Shown: piece by piece, positions 35,473 through 44,591 of the stretch | Numbering within the stretch: the stretch's first letter is position 1 | Layout of the letters: each line of letters begins with the position of its first letter | Source: an uncultured Porphyromonas sp. | GTDB lineage: Bacteria; Bacteroidota; Bacteroidia; Bacteroidales; Porphyromonadaceae | Direction: 5' to 3' | DNA: 53,663 bases | Assembly: GCA_900539765.1 (NCBI GenBank) | Contig: UQDF01000005.1 | Span: 1 to 53,663 of the forward strand | Translations under genes and position numbers: made by a program | Notes under the pieces: model-generated | Told to the model about the DNA's origin: nothing | Seen by the model: only the letters and a program-made list of their open reading frames with translations | The model's database searches: none

Positions 35473-35503
35473 CAAAGGTAGTACAAAAAAGCGTGGAAAG
35501 CAA
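35473..35503 (-). promoter_or_regulatory. susC promoter
   Basis: On the minus strand, TACCTTTG (35473-35480) is a -7 box and TTG (35501-35503) lies 20 bp upstream, an exact fit to the Bacteroidetes pattern. The susC start is 207 bp downstream. Confidence 0.78.
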
Positions 35504-35578
35504 ATCTAGAAGGCTACTGAAATGCAATAAATCTCACGAATAACGGTCATCGAATATCGCAATGCCCCTATATAAGCA

Positions 35579-35612
35579 AGCGGTAGTGCTGAGGAGTCTC
35601 GGCACTACCGCT
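35579..35612 (-). terminator. Probable terminator of the protease gene
   Basis: Perfect 11-bp arms agcggtagtgc (35579-35589) and gcactaccgct (35602-35612), located 50 bp after the protease stop. Only a weak T run follows on the minus strand (ttgcttata). Confidence 0.65.
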
Positions 35613-35661
35613 ATGCAACTTCTTTAGACTAGATAAGTCTAGCGACTAAAGTGTAAAAACG

Positions 35662-38538
35662 CTACTTGACCAGTCTCTGGGTCTTGACACCGTCAGCTGT
35701 ACGGATCATAGCGACATACTGACCAGCAGGCAGAGAGGCTACATCCATCGCCATCAGCTGAGTACCCGCAAAGGCTGCTACCTGGACGCCCTCCATACTG
35801 TATAGCTCGACAGCCTCTACATCAGTAGCATCTGTGAGCTGTAGCTGTGTGGTGAAGTGTGCTGGATAGAGCTTTACCTCTGAGGTAGCTACATGGATGG
35901 GCTCGTTAGGTCGTAGCTCACCTGGATAGTCATAGACGACCTCTACGTAGTAGTCATCAGAGGTCTTGCCCTCAGCATCATCGTATACGAACGTGTCTGA
36001 TGGTAGCTCAGCGACCTTCTGCCCGTTGCGGTATACGACGTAACTCTTGATCTCGGGGAAGGGTACAGGTAGCTCACCACGTGTGTAGTAGTCGCTGGTC
36101 ACACCTGGCTGCTTCTTAGGATTGTCAGAGATGACTAGCTCTAGAGCTTGGTATGCCATACGATTCTTGCTATAAGGCTCTGGCCAGAGAGTAAACTTGC
36201 GAATGTTGTACTCGTCCTTGAGATCTAGTGCTAGCTTGCAGCCGTCATAGTTTACGTTTTCATCTGTAGAGTTGGCATCTATATAGATGGCTCCCGTAAT
36301 ATTGGATCCATCGAAGGCAAAGCCGACGTCTAGCAGCTGATCATCGCTAATCTCGACAGGTCTCGAGAGCTGGTAAGAGAAGAACTCCTTCTTGTCAGCA
36401 GTACCCTGAGGCACGATGAGACCATAGTACTGAACAGGACGACCATCGACTTTCTGACGAATGAAGAAGGAGATGTTTTTCTCCGTATCGATAGAGCCAT
36501 TAGGCTTGTAAGGTGTATCCTGAGAGGGGATAAAGTTGATCTGGTGTATATAGAGCTTTCGTCCGTTGAGTGGTGACTGACCTAGACGATAGCTGTCATA
36601 CATATAGATCTTATAGATGTCCTTCTTAGATATGTTGTAGTATCTTAGGATGTCGTCCACCCCACTAGAAGCTTTGAGAGGAGCTATCTTGTCACGGTTC
36701 TTGATCTTGGATACGATCTGTGTGTTGTATGGCATCTGCCACTTTACCTTAGCTCCCGTCTTGCCTGTAGAGACAGTCAGCGGAGCTCTCGAGGCGAGCT
36801 GTCCAGTGTATAGGGTGTAGTTAGCCGTAGGCGTTGTCACCTCCTGACCATCGATTGTGTAGACCGCCTCGACAGAGTAAGATACACGACCCTTGCGCTT
36901 CATATCACCAGAGACTAGATCCTCGCGGGTTGTCTCTGCTTGGCTAGCTATGCGACGGCCATTGCGATACAGATTGTACTTGATCTCGTAACCCTGTGGA
37001 TGCTGTGGTACAGGATCCCAAGAGATCTGTATCTTTGAGGCGTCTGCTGGATCGATCTTGGCAATGATAGCAGGTACGACGGCTAGAGGCTGATAGTTTT
37101 CTCTCCAGGTACCCTTGACCTTTGTGGTGCCAGTACTCTTGGGGTCGAGCCACTTAGCCATATACCACGTATCACCCTTAGACTTATACTTATCAAAGTG
37201 TGAGTTCAGACGTCCATAGACACCATCCAGAGCGCAAGGTGCTACAGATCCACCCGTTAGTGTACCGATCTGGTTACCCTCAGCGTTGAATAGTGGCGAG
37301 CCAGATGATCCGCCCTCAGTATTACCTCTAGTGAATCTGAAGCCGAAGTGGTCATCAGCACCACCTCCGAGAGACCATGTGGTGATGGAGACACCACCAT
37401 CGAAGATTGAGACCTTGGCAGCGTCACCTGAGGGGTGATGTAGGCTAGCGCCTCTAGGCCAAACCGTAGGAGCTGCATCCCAGCCTGAGTAGTAGACACG
37501 ATAATCTAGAGGTATCTCTTTTTTGAGCTCGAGGAGGAGTCCATCCGAATAGCCCTTCATCGGCAAGAAGGACTTCATCTCGGCACCTACCATACTCACC
37601 TCTTGCAATGTAGCGTAGTCACCACTAGAGCAGCGAGGCTTCTCATAGTGGAAGGAGAAGATCCACTGGTTCAGCTGTAGTGGAGAGACCTCAAACTTAT
37701 CAGTTATGCTGGCACAGTGTGCTGCGGACATAACATATGGCTTGAAGTCGCCAGCCACATTGTTCACTAGGTTACCCGAGCAAAAGCCGATGCCTCTTCC
37801 TCCGACCATCAGCATAGCCACGGAGCTAGCCTTCTGATCCTGGTAAGGGTCTCCCTCTGGGCAGTTTGCATTAATCTGACAATATCTAGCAAAGCCAGGG
37901 TCTGCACCATCCTCGCTACTCATATGGTGCTCAGCACCAGGGTCAGCCATCAGCACTGGGCGGTAGAAGTAGCCCACTCCCTGTACCTTGATCGCAGGCA
38001 TCTCACCTGTGACGGGAGCCTCATAGTCTAGTATGAGCGTATTGCCTCTGATAGGCTCGGTAGCGAAGGCGCCATGCTCAGGGTGCGTAGCGTGGGTGTA
38101 GGCTCCTAGTATCTGCTTACCCTCAGGTGAGTAGATATAGAGCTTACCTCCCTTAGGGATGTAGAAGTCTTCGTAATAGAGGTTACTCCCTACGGGTGTA
38201 CCCTCGAGCTCTATCTTCAGGCGATAGATGTTTTGTCCCTCGACGGTGCCTACCAGCTGGGCAGCCTCGGCAAAGTCGACCTGATGCTCTATGACGCGCC
38301 CCACAGAGAGAGGCTTCGTCTGTACGGTCTCCGTCCAAGACTCCTGAGATAGGTAGTCCGCTGGATTAAAGTCCAGGCTCACGGTGCGAACGGCAGTAAG
38401 AGAGCGTAGCGAACCCTCCTGCATCATGAGGGGACTACCTCCGAAAGATTGTTGTCCGAAGGTCACGAGACCACCACACAGCAAGACGAGGGTCGCTGCG
38501 AGGAGTCGACTGACTTGGGATAAGCGTTGAACTGTCAT
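35662..38538 (-). CDS. Secreted lysyl-endopeptidase-like serine protease with T9SS domain
   Basis: A 958-residue secreted protease. The signal peptide is cleaved before about Gln29, and a propeptide-like region runs to about 215. The trypsin-like domain has H274 (SAAHC), D332 (YSDGLL) and S412 (GSSGSP), and NCPEGD typical of the lysyl endopeptidase group. A FnIII-like segment lies near 485-560, an all-beta part around 600-830, and a type A T9SS sorting domain at 887-958 (LPAGQYVAMIRT, ending QRLVK). It resembles the Lys-specific PepK of P. gingivalis; Lys specificity is inferred. It is probably cell-surface or secreted. Confidence 0.88.
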   Translation of the reverse strand: MTVQRLSQVSRLLAATLVLLCGGLVTFGQQSFGGSPLMMQEGSLRSLTAVRTVSLDFNPADYLSQESWTETVQTKPLSVGRVIEHQVDFAEAAQLVGTVEGQNIYRLKIELEGTPVGSNLYYEDFYIPKGGKLYIYSPEGKQILGAYTHATHPEHGAFATEPIRGNTLILDYEAPVTGEMPAIKVQGVGYFYRPVLMADPGAEHHMSSEDGADPGFARYCQINANCPEGDPYQDQKASSVAMLMVGGRGIGFCSGNLVNNVAGDFKPYVMSAAHCASITDKFEVSPLQLNQWIFSFHYEKPRCSSGDYATLQEVSMVGAEMKSFLPMKGYSDGLLLELKKEIPLDYRVYYSGWDAAPTVWPRGASLHHPSGDAAKVSIFDGGVSITTWSLGGGADDHFGFRFTRGNTEGGSSGSPLFNAEGNQIGTLTGGSVAPCALDGVYGRLNSHFDKYKSKGDTWYMAKWLDPKSTGTTKVKGTWRENYQPLAVVPAIIAKIDPADASKIQISWDPVPQHPQGYEIKYNLYRNGRRIASQAETTREDLVSGDMKRKGRVSYSVEAVYTIDGQEVTTPTANYTLYTGQLASRAPLTVSTGKTGAKVKWQMPYNTQIVSKIKNRDKIAPLKASSGVDDILRYYNISKKDIYKIYMYDSYRLGQSPLNGRKLYIHQINFIPSQDTPYKPNGSIDTEKNISFFIRQKVDGRPVQYYGLIVPQGTADKKEFFSYQLSRPVEISDDQLLDVGFAFDGSNITGAIYIDANSTDENVNYDGCKLALDLKDEYNIRKFTLWPEPYSKNRMAYQALELVISDNPKKQPGVTSDYYTRGELPVPFPEIKSYVVYRNGQKVAELPSDTFVYDDAEGKTSDDYYVEVVYDYPGELRPNEPIHVATSEVKLYPAHFTTQLQLTDATDVEAVELYSMEGVQVAAFAGTQLMAMDVASLPAGQYVAMIRTADGVKTQRLVK

Positions 38539-38589
38539 ATTTTGGTTTGTATAGTATGGGTTAAAAACGATTCGGGTCGCAAGTTACAA

Positions 38590-38597
38590 CAAAAATA
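38590..38597 (-). promoter_or_regulatory. Possible -7 box of the protease gene
   Basis: On the minus strand TATTTTTG fits TAnnTTTG, 51 bp before the start codon. No -33 TTG is at the normal distance. Confidence 0.4.
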
Positions 38598-38703
38598 TGA
38601 CTTAGCGAAAGAACTCCCCTCTATGAGAACAAGAAAAGAGTAGCTAACCAGCTACCATCAAACGACTTACCCTCCGCATCGCATATTTACGCCGAGAGAG
38701 AGA

Positions 38704-38762
38704 CTAGTACCACTAGAGTCACTAGAGCTACTAGATCCATCCCTCTAATCTCTAACCTCTAA
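38704..38762 (+). repeat. Composite tandem repeat, 9-bp then 7-bp period
   Basis: Four 9-bp units (ctagtacca, ctagagtca, ctagagcta, ctagatcca; 38704-38739) are followed by heptamers cctctaa, tctctaa and cctctaa (38742-38762). Same order as at 1493-1567. Confidence 0.9.
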
Positions 38763-38765
38763 TCC

Positions 38766-38932
38766 CGATCCCCACGTGGAAATTTTCAAACCGCCACGTA
38801 GGGGATGAAAAATTTCCACGTGGGCGAGAAATGAAACTTCGGAGGAATCAAATGATATGTCCGAAGAAATGATTTGCGCCTACGTGGAGAATAAAAAATA
38901 TCCACGTGGGAAATCCCAAATATCCACCGAGG
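38766..38932. repeat. CCACGTGG-family repeat, long copy
   Basis: CACGTG or CACGTA/TACGTG cores recur at about 38773, 38795, 38817, 38881 and 38904 with A/T-rich spacers (aattttcaaa, gaaaaattt, gaataaaaaatat). A 7-bp inverted repeat cttcgga/tccgaag (38838-38844, 38860-38866) sits in the middle. No open frame is seen. Confidence 0.75.
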
Positions 38933-38958
38933 AAAGCTGTCGGCTAGACTCACGCATG

Positions 38959-39007
38959 CCTCTAATCTCTAACTTCTAATCTCTAACCCCTAACCTCTAA
39001 TCTCTAA
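38959..39007 (+). repeat. Heptamer tandem repeat (YYYCTAA) upstream of rsmH
   Basis: Seven consecutive heptamers: cctctaa, tctctaa, cttctaa, tctctaa, cccctaa, cctctaa, tctctaa. Six bases separate the array from the TACCTTTG box, so it occupies the position where a -33 element would be. Confidence 0.9.
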
Positions 39008-39013
39008 TTTGAT

Positions 39014-39021
39014 TACCTTTG
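39014..39021 (+). promoter_or_regulatory. Probable -7 box of the rsmH-ftsW operon
   Basis: TACCTTTG is a perfect TAnnTTTG match, 94 bp before the rsmH start. The normal -33 position falls inside the heptamer array and contains no TTG. Confidence 0.55.
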
Positions 39022-39115
39022 CACTAGCTCTGCGAGTAAGACGATCGGATCCTCTTCGCTAGAAGCGCACAGAGCTCTCTGTCAAACGTTTATCTCACTA
39101 TCACCTTTTCACTCC

Positions 39116-40048
39116 TTGTCCGCTAAGCTCTATCATACGGCTGTCCTCTGTGAGGACTCTCTCGACTTATTGGTCACATCACCCTCTGGTCTCTATGTAG
39201 ATGTCACGATGGGTGGCGGGGGGCACTCGCGTGCACTCCTCGAGCGGCTCTCGCCCGAAGGTCGCTGCATCGGTCTCGATCAAGACCTCGATGCGGTGGT
39301 CAATGCTCCTACGGATAGTCGCTATCACTTTGTGGCGACAAACTTTCGCCATCTAGGGCAGTGGCTCGACTATTGGGGAGTCGCAGGACAGGTTGACGGG
39401 ATCTTGGCAGATCTAGGGGTCTCGTCACATCACTTCGATAGTGAGGAGCGGGGCTTTAGCTTTCGCTATGAGGAGGCGATGCCCGATATGCGTATGAATA
39501 GCCGGTCGGGCATTACGGCTCGTGACATACTGCTGAGCTATAGCGAGGAGCAGCTAGCTGATATACTATATTATTATGGTGAGCTACATGATGCTCGTCG
39601 CATCGCGGCTCTGCTGGTGTCGCATCGTGCCGTGGGCTACCCGACGATCGCCGCTCTTATGGAGGTGCTGACGCCACTCCTTCCTAAGGGAGGACCTCAG
39701 CTACGCAATAAGTTGAGCCGTATCTTTCAGGCGCTACGCATTGAGGTCAATGATGAGCTGGGTGCTCTGCGTCAACTGCTGAGCGACTCGGTGCGTCTTC
39801 TCAAGCCTGGGGGGCGCATAGCGATCATCTCCTACCACTCCCTGGAGGATCGTATGGTCAAGGATTTCTTCCGTCTAGGGAGCTTCGAGCAGCCGAATGA
39901 GGCTCTAGCAGGTATGCCCCTGTCGGCACCGGCACCTCTACGTGTGATCACAAAAAAAGCTATCACACCCTCTGCGGATGAGATAGCGGATAATAATCGT
40001 GCTCGTAGTGCTAAGCTACGTGTTGCGGAGCGTCGTGAGGATATTTGA
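39116..40048 (+). CDS. rsmH: 16S rRNA m4C1402 methyltransferase
   Basis: RsmH (MraW), 310 residues, N4-methylates C1402 of 16S rRNA. The start is TTG: homologues begin just before the YHTAVL segment (YHxPVL in the family), and there is no ATG in frame upstream. The SAM site GLYVDVTMGGGGHS is at about 25-38, LDQD at 54-57, ILADLGVSS near 100 and ISYHSLEDR near 240. It heads the division/cell-wall operon; mraZ, usually upstream, is absent here. Confidence 0.94.
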   Translation: MSAKLYHTAVLCEDSLDLLVTSPSGLYVDVTMGGGGHSRALLERLSPEGRCIGLDQDLDAVVNAPTDSRYHFVATNFRHLGQWLDYWGVAGQVDGILADLGVSSHHFDSEERGFSFRYEEAMPDMRMNSRSGITARDILLSYSEEQLADILYYYGELHDARRIAALLVSHRAVGYPTIAALMEVLTPLLPKGGPQLRNKLSRIFQALRIEVNDELGALRQLLSDSVRLLKPGGRIAIISYHSLEDRMVKDFFRLGSFEQPNEALAGMPLSAPAPLRVITKKAITPSADEIADNNRARSAKLRVAERREDI

Positions 40049-40061
40049 GTGAGATGAGAAG

Positions 40062-40727
40062 ATGGTTAAGATAGACGAAACATACTTTGACGACAACCTA
40101 GAGGAGGAGCTACAGGAGTCAGCACCTGTGGCTACTGATGAGTCTGCGACTGAGTCTCAGCCGAGACCTCTGCTGGGTGATCTCCTAGATGAAGACGAAG
40201 AGGACTCTTCTGAAGTCACTGATACGGAGACCCCTCGCTACTTCGCTCCCGCAGCTATGGTTCAGGCAGATGATGCAGTAACAAGCATGCCTCCTACGCT
40301 AGAGCCTACGCCTCTAGAAGAGCTAGACGCTCCAGACGAGCTAGAGGAAGATGATGCCGACGAAGAGCTCTCCGAAGAGTCTGGCCAGCCTACTCGCAAG
40401 CGCTCTTCGCGTGGTCTATGGTATTGGCTAGGCGGTGATATGCTAGAGCAGCCCGCCTTTAGGAAGTACATACCCGTCTTTATCGCTATCCTCCTGATGG
40501 GGCTGATACATGTCACAAGCAACTATCAGATCATCTCTAAGCGTCGCCAGATAGACAAGTTGGAGACACGGGTCAAAGACCTGACCTACAAGCACATGGA
40601 GAGCGTCAGCGAACTAACGCGTCGTAGCATCGGGGGCAACTTCGAGCAGCAGCTCCAAGCGATGGGGTCAGACCTTGAGGCACCCTCTCAGCAGTCGATC
40701 ATCCTCTATCGTGATGCTAAGGAATAA
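40062..40727 (+). CDS. FtsL-like divisome membrane protein
   Basis: A 221-residue single-pass protein. About 130 acidic, low-complexity cytoplasmic residues come first (long Glu/Asp runs near 80-110). One membrane helix follows (about 144-162), then a short coiled coil (ISKRRQIDKLETRVKDLTYKH), the layout of Bacteroidetes FtsL-like proteins. Position between rsmH and ftsI supports the assignment. The acidic N-terminal extension is far longer than in E. coli FtsL (about 120 residues in total) and has no recognised role. Confidence 0.8.
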   Translation: MVKIDETYFDDNLEEELQESAPVATDESATESQPRPLLGDLLDEDEEDSSEVTDTETPRYFAPAAMVQADDAVTSMPPTLEPTPLEELDAPDELEEDDADEELSEESGQPTRKRSSRGLWYWLGGDMLEQPAFRKYIPVFIAILLMGLIHVTSNYQIISKRRQIDKLETRVKDLTYKHMESVSELTRRSIGGNFEQQLQAMGSDLEAPSQQSIILYRDAKE

Positions 40728-40760
40728 TCTCTCTACCCTCTCTAATCGAACAGACGCTCT

Positions 40761-43001
40761 ATGTCGAAACACAGCCCTATCATAGCTCGCTACCGCACTT
40801 TAGGCTTCCTGGCCATCTTGATGACGCTTTGGATCTTTATCAAGGTAATCGGCATCATTTTCGTCGAGGGACCTACTTGGCGTATGATGGCGCAAACCTT
40901 TCATCGCCCAGACACGGTGACAATCTCACCGCTACGTGGCAATATTATTTCGTCAGACGGACACATCGTAGCTATTAGCAAGCCCGCCTACAAGCTTTAC
41001 CTAGACTTCGGTGCAGAGTCTATCCAGCAGATGGAGCCCGACTCGCTCTACAAGCAGCTCGACTCACTAGCCTACCAGATGAGTCTCTGGGAGAAGGGTG
41101 AGCAAGCCACCTATCAGGCACTGCGCAAGCGACTTCGTGAGGGCTATCGTAAGGCGCAGCATAAGCAGCCAGGCTATCGCTACGTATCTATATACCCCTA
41201 CGAGGTGAGCCATGTGGAGTACCAGAGACTCAAGCAGACTTATCCACTGATGATGACGGTAGAGCGTAAGGGACGTATGGTGCTTCGCCGTGGTCCGCTT
41301 AGAAATGGGCTGACGCACGAGGAGCGTGCACTCCGTGACAGGCCTTATGGCGAGCTAGCGAGACGTACCATAGGTAGTGTCTACAAGGAGGTCAAGGGAG
41401 ATCTTACGCAGGGTGAGTATGGTCTAGAGCAGAGCTTTGACACCCTCCTGCGGGGCGAGCCTGGACTGGCTGTGAGACAATACTTGGCAGGATCAACACG
41501 ACAAAACACGCTGCAACCTCCTCGGGCTGGATACAATGTGTACACGACCCTAGATATGAATCTGCAGCAGATCGTGCATCGTGCGCTCTATGAGCAGATG
41601 ACCCAGTTTGAGGCGGACTACGGCGGGGCTATCCTGATGGAGGTGGAGACGGGGCGTATCGTGGCTCTAGCCAACCTGACTAAGGGCTCTCAGTCTTACT
41701 ACGAGGGTGCTAACTATGCTGTCAGTGCGCTCAACGAGCCTGGCTCTACGATGAAGACGCCCTTTATGATGGCGGCCCTAGATGATGGGGTCTGTACGCC
41801 AACCGATACGATCGACACGGGCAATGGTGTCTTTAAGTATGGTGGCTACAATATACGTGATCACAATGCTAATCGTGGAGGCTATGGACGCATCTCGGTT
41901 GCTCAGGGTCTATGGTACTCTAGTAACATCGTCCTAGCTAAGATTGCGATCAAAGGGTATGTAGAGCACCCCGACGGGATCTATCAGCATCTGAGCAACT
42001 ATGGACTCTTAGAGCGACTAGACGTAGGGCTCGAGGGGGTCGCTACGCCAACGATCATACGACCTGAGGACAAGAGCTACGGTAACTCGACGATCCCAGG
42101 CATCAGCCGTGGCTATGGTATCTCGGTGCCAGCGATCAATACGCTCAACTTCTACAACGCTATCGCCAATGGAGGACGTGTCATGCGCCCCTACCTGGTG
42201 GATCGTGTAGAAGATGCTGAGGGTAAGGTGATCCAAGAGTATCAACCACAGGTGCTACACGAGAATATCTGCAAGCCAGCTACGCTCGACTCGATACGCT
42301 CGATGCTAGACAATGTAGTCATACGAGGAACTGCTAAAGGACCTGTACACTCTAATCTGATCTCTATCAGTGGCAAGACGGGTACGGCTCTGATGAGCAA
42401 CCACGGTAGCGGAGGTTATCGTACGGGTAGTGTGGTCTACATGACTTCGTTTTGCGGGTACTTCCCCTCAGATCATCCTAAGTATAGTTGCTTTATCTTT
42501 GTGGTCAATCCTCACGGCATAGGTCGTGCTTCAGGGGGTATCGTAGCTGGTCGTGGCGTGAAGCGTATCGCTGAGGAGATCTACACGCTCTCTAATCCTA
42601 TCCTCCTAGACACGATCACCCCGCACCCAGCTAGTGAGCGGTTGAAGCATTTGGATCTAGCTGGCGGTGAGAAGAAGTATGTCGAGAGCTTTGTCAAGGC
42701 TTACAAGATCCCAGAGGTTAAATCTGAAAGCTCTAGCAAGGTGGGTTCTGACCAATTGGTCGTACCTCAGTATGGACGTGAGGGAGTGGAGCTGCATCCC
42801 CTAGCTCGCTACGCCAAAGGGGTGATGCCTCGGCTTGTGGGCTTATCCCCCAGTGAAGCGGTCTATCAGATTAGCTTGCAGGGTCTAGAGGTGCAGTTGG
42901 TCGGCTATGGACGGGTCATAGCGCAGAGCATCCCTATCGGTACATCTATCCACCCAGGAGAGAAGGTAGTCCTCCATCTAGGCAATAATCATAGACAGTA
43001 A
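40761..43001 (+). CDS. ftsI: Division-type penicillin-binding protein (transpeptidase)
   Basis: A 746-residue class B PBP that cross-links septal peptidoglycan. The N-terminal membrane helix is at about 15-36, the PBP dimerisation domain at about 50-240, and the transpeptidase domain has S329 in STMK, SSN at 387-389 and KTG at 539-541. A C-terminal PASTA-like domain covers about 685-746. It has the size and plan of Bacteroidetes FtsI. Gap to the ftsL-like gene 33 bp, to murE 23 bp. Confidence 0.95.
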   Translation: MSKHSPIIARYRTLGFLAILMTLWIFIKVIGIIFVEGPTWRMMAQTFHRPDTVTISPLRGNIISSDGHIVAISKPAYKLYLDFGAESIQQMEPDSLYKQLDSLAYQMSLWEKGEQATYQALRKRLREGYRKAQHKQPGYRYVSIYPYEVSHVEYQRLKQTYPLMMTVERKGRMVLRRGPLRNGLTHEERALRDRPYGELARRTIGSVYKEVKGDLTQGEYGLEQSFDTLLRGEPGLAVRQYLAGSTRQNTLQPPRAGYNVYTTLDMNLQQIVHRALYEQMTQFEADYGGAILMEVETGRIVALANLTKGSQSYYEGANYAVSALNEPGSTMKTPFMMAALDDGVCTPTDTIDTGNGVFKYGGYNIRDHNANRGGYGRISVAQGLWYSSNIVLAKIAIKGYVEHPDGIYQHLSNYGLLERLDVGLEGVATPTIIRPEDKSYGNSTIPGISRGYGISVPAINTLNFYNAIANGGRVMRPYLVDRVEDAEGKVIQEYQPQVLHENICKPATLDSIRSMLDNVVIRGTAKGPVHSNLISISGKTGTALMSNHGSGGYRTGSVVYMTSFCGYFPSDHPKYSCFIFVVNPHGIGRASGGIVAGRGVKRIAEEIYTLSNPILLDTITPHPASERLKHLDLAGGEKKYVESFVKAYKIPEVKSESSSKVGSDQLVVPQYGREGVELHPLARYAKGVMPRLVGLSPSEAVYQISLQGLEVQLVGYGRVIAQSIPIGTSIHPGEKVVLHLGNNHRQ

Positions 43002-43024
43002 AGCGGAATACCCTTTATATAGAT

Positions 43025-44524
43025 ATGAATCTCAAACCACTCAATAATTATATAGCAGCACTCACCGAGGAGCATCTACTGAGCCAAGCATACACGAGCG
43101 ATGTCTCTGCAGCGCAGTGCCAGGTGTCCTCTATCGAGCAGGACTCACGTCGTGTATCGGAGGGGTGTATCTTCGTAGCGCTACGTGGTGTGCATGTGGA
43201 CGGTGCCGACTACATCCCGAAGGCGCTTGCAGCGGGCTGTCGTATCATCGTCACAGAGCACCCTCGACCTGAGAGCCTCCCTGACGAGGTGGTGTGGCTC
43301 ACGGTGACCGACACGGCAAAGGCGATAGCTGTCTTAGCCTCTGTCTACTATGATCGTCCAGAGCGACAACTCACGATCGTAGGTGTCACGGGGACTAATG
43401 GCAAGACGACCACTGCTACGCTATGCTATCAGCTGTGGAGCTGGCTCGGTATGCGAGCTGCGCTCTTTAGCACGGTCTGCATACGTATCGGCGACAAGGA
43501 GTATCCCGCCACTCATACGACGCCCGACGCTCTCGAGCTACATCGTGTGATGCGCGATATGGTCGATGCGGGCTGTCGCTATCTTTTTATGGAGGTCTCT
43601 TCGCACGCTTTGGTACAGCAGCGGGTCTACGGGTTGCCCTTTGCACTCGCTCTCTTTACCAATCTAACGCGTGACCACCTAGACTATCACGGCACGATGC
43701 AGGCTTACATTGCCGCTAAGAAGTCGCTCTTTGACCATCTCTCACCAGAGGCTCACGCTCTAGTCAATGCGGATGACCGCAATGGGAGTGTGATGGTGCA
43801 AAACTGCGCCGCACACCTGCACACCTATGCGATGCGTAGCCATGCGGACTATATGGCTCAATTGCTGGGACAGTATGTAGACGGCTCTACCCTACTGCTG
43901 GACAACGAAGAGGTGGAGATCAAGCTCGTCGGGAGCTACAACGCTTACAACGTGACGGCCGTCTACGGTGTGGCTCGTCTCCTCCTACCTGATCTCGACA
44001 AGAACTTGATACTGCGTGGTATCTCTAGTCTGGAGCATGTGAATGGTCGCTTTGACCTGCTCGCCTCTCCGAGAGGCTACCACGTTGTGGTGGACTACGC
44101 GCACACGCCTGACGCTCTGGAGAATCTTCTCAAGACGGTCTCCGAGCTCAACGCCTCACAGGTCTACGTCGTGGTCGGCGCTGGCGGTGATCGGGACATG
44201 GGCAAGCGTCCTGAGATGGGGCGTGTCGCCTTCAATATGTGCGACCATCTATACCTCACCTCAGACAATCCACGCTCCGAGGATCCGCAGACGATCATTG
44301 ATCAAATGCTCGAGGGTATCCCTCAGGCGGAGCGTGATGAGGTCTACACCAACGTCTCACGTCGCCAAGCGATCACAGATGCTTGCGTAGCAGCTCAGCG
44401 TGGCGACCTAGTGGTCATAGCTGGCAAGGGACATGAGACCTATCAAGAGATCGAAGGTGTCAAGCACCACTTCGACGACAAAGAGGTCGCTTTAGAGATC
44501 TTCGCAAGAGAGGAGCATGCATAG
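43025..44524 (+). CDS. murE: UDP-MurNAc-tripeptide synthetase
   Basis: MurE, 499 residues, adds the third stem-peptide amino acid using ATP. The P-loop GVTGTNGKTTT is at 120-130, and the carbamylated-lysine region is near AAKKS (231-235). DNPR at 414-417 is the motif tied to diaminopimelate. The DAP isomer is not shown by this motif. Normal family length. Confidence 0.96.
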   Translation: MNLKPLNNYIAALTEEHLLSQAYTSDVSAAQCQVSSIEQDSRRVSEGCIFVALRGVHVDGADYIPKALAAGCRIIVTEHPRPESLPDEVVWLTVTDTAKAIAVLASVYYDRPERQLTIVGVTGTNGKTTTATLCYQLWSWLGMRAALFSTVCIRIGDKEYPATHTTPDALELHRVMRDMVDAGCRYLFMEVSSHALVQQRVYGLPFALALFTNLTRDHLDYHGTMQAYIAAKKSLFDHLSPEAHALVNADDRNGSVMVQNCAAHLHTYAMRSHADYMAQLLGQYVDGSTLLLDNEEVEIKLVGSYNAYNVTAVYGVARLLLPDLDKNLILRGISSLEHVNGRFDLLASPRGYHVVVDYAHTPDALENLLKTVSELNASQVYVVVGAGGDRDMGKRPEMGRVAFNMCDHLYLTSDNPRSEDPQTIIDQMLEGIPQAERDEVYTNVSRRQAITDACVAAQRGDLVVIAGKGHETYQEIEGVKHHFDDKEVALEIFAREEHA

Positions 44525-44530
44525 ATAGAG

Positions 44531-44538
44531 TACCTTTG
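44531..44538 (+). promoter_or_regulatory. Possible internal promoter before mraY
   Basis: TACCTTTG lies 6 bp after the murE stop and 53 bp before mraY. It is a perfect -7 match but has no -33 TTG, so a second start within the cluster is possible but unproven. Confidence 0.4.
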
Positions 44539-44591
44539 TCCTCACCTTTTACTTAGAGACCTTATAACCTTATCAACTTACCCATCACACT

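Noticed and set aside
35662..38538. Gingipain
   Set aside because: Gingipains are cysteine proteases of family C25; this protein has a His-Asp-Ser trypsin-like triad (H274, D332, S412).
38959..39007. CRISPR-like array
   Set aside because: Units are 7 bp without spacers; no cas genes in the window. The same holds for the tracts at 1493-1567 and 38704-38762.
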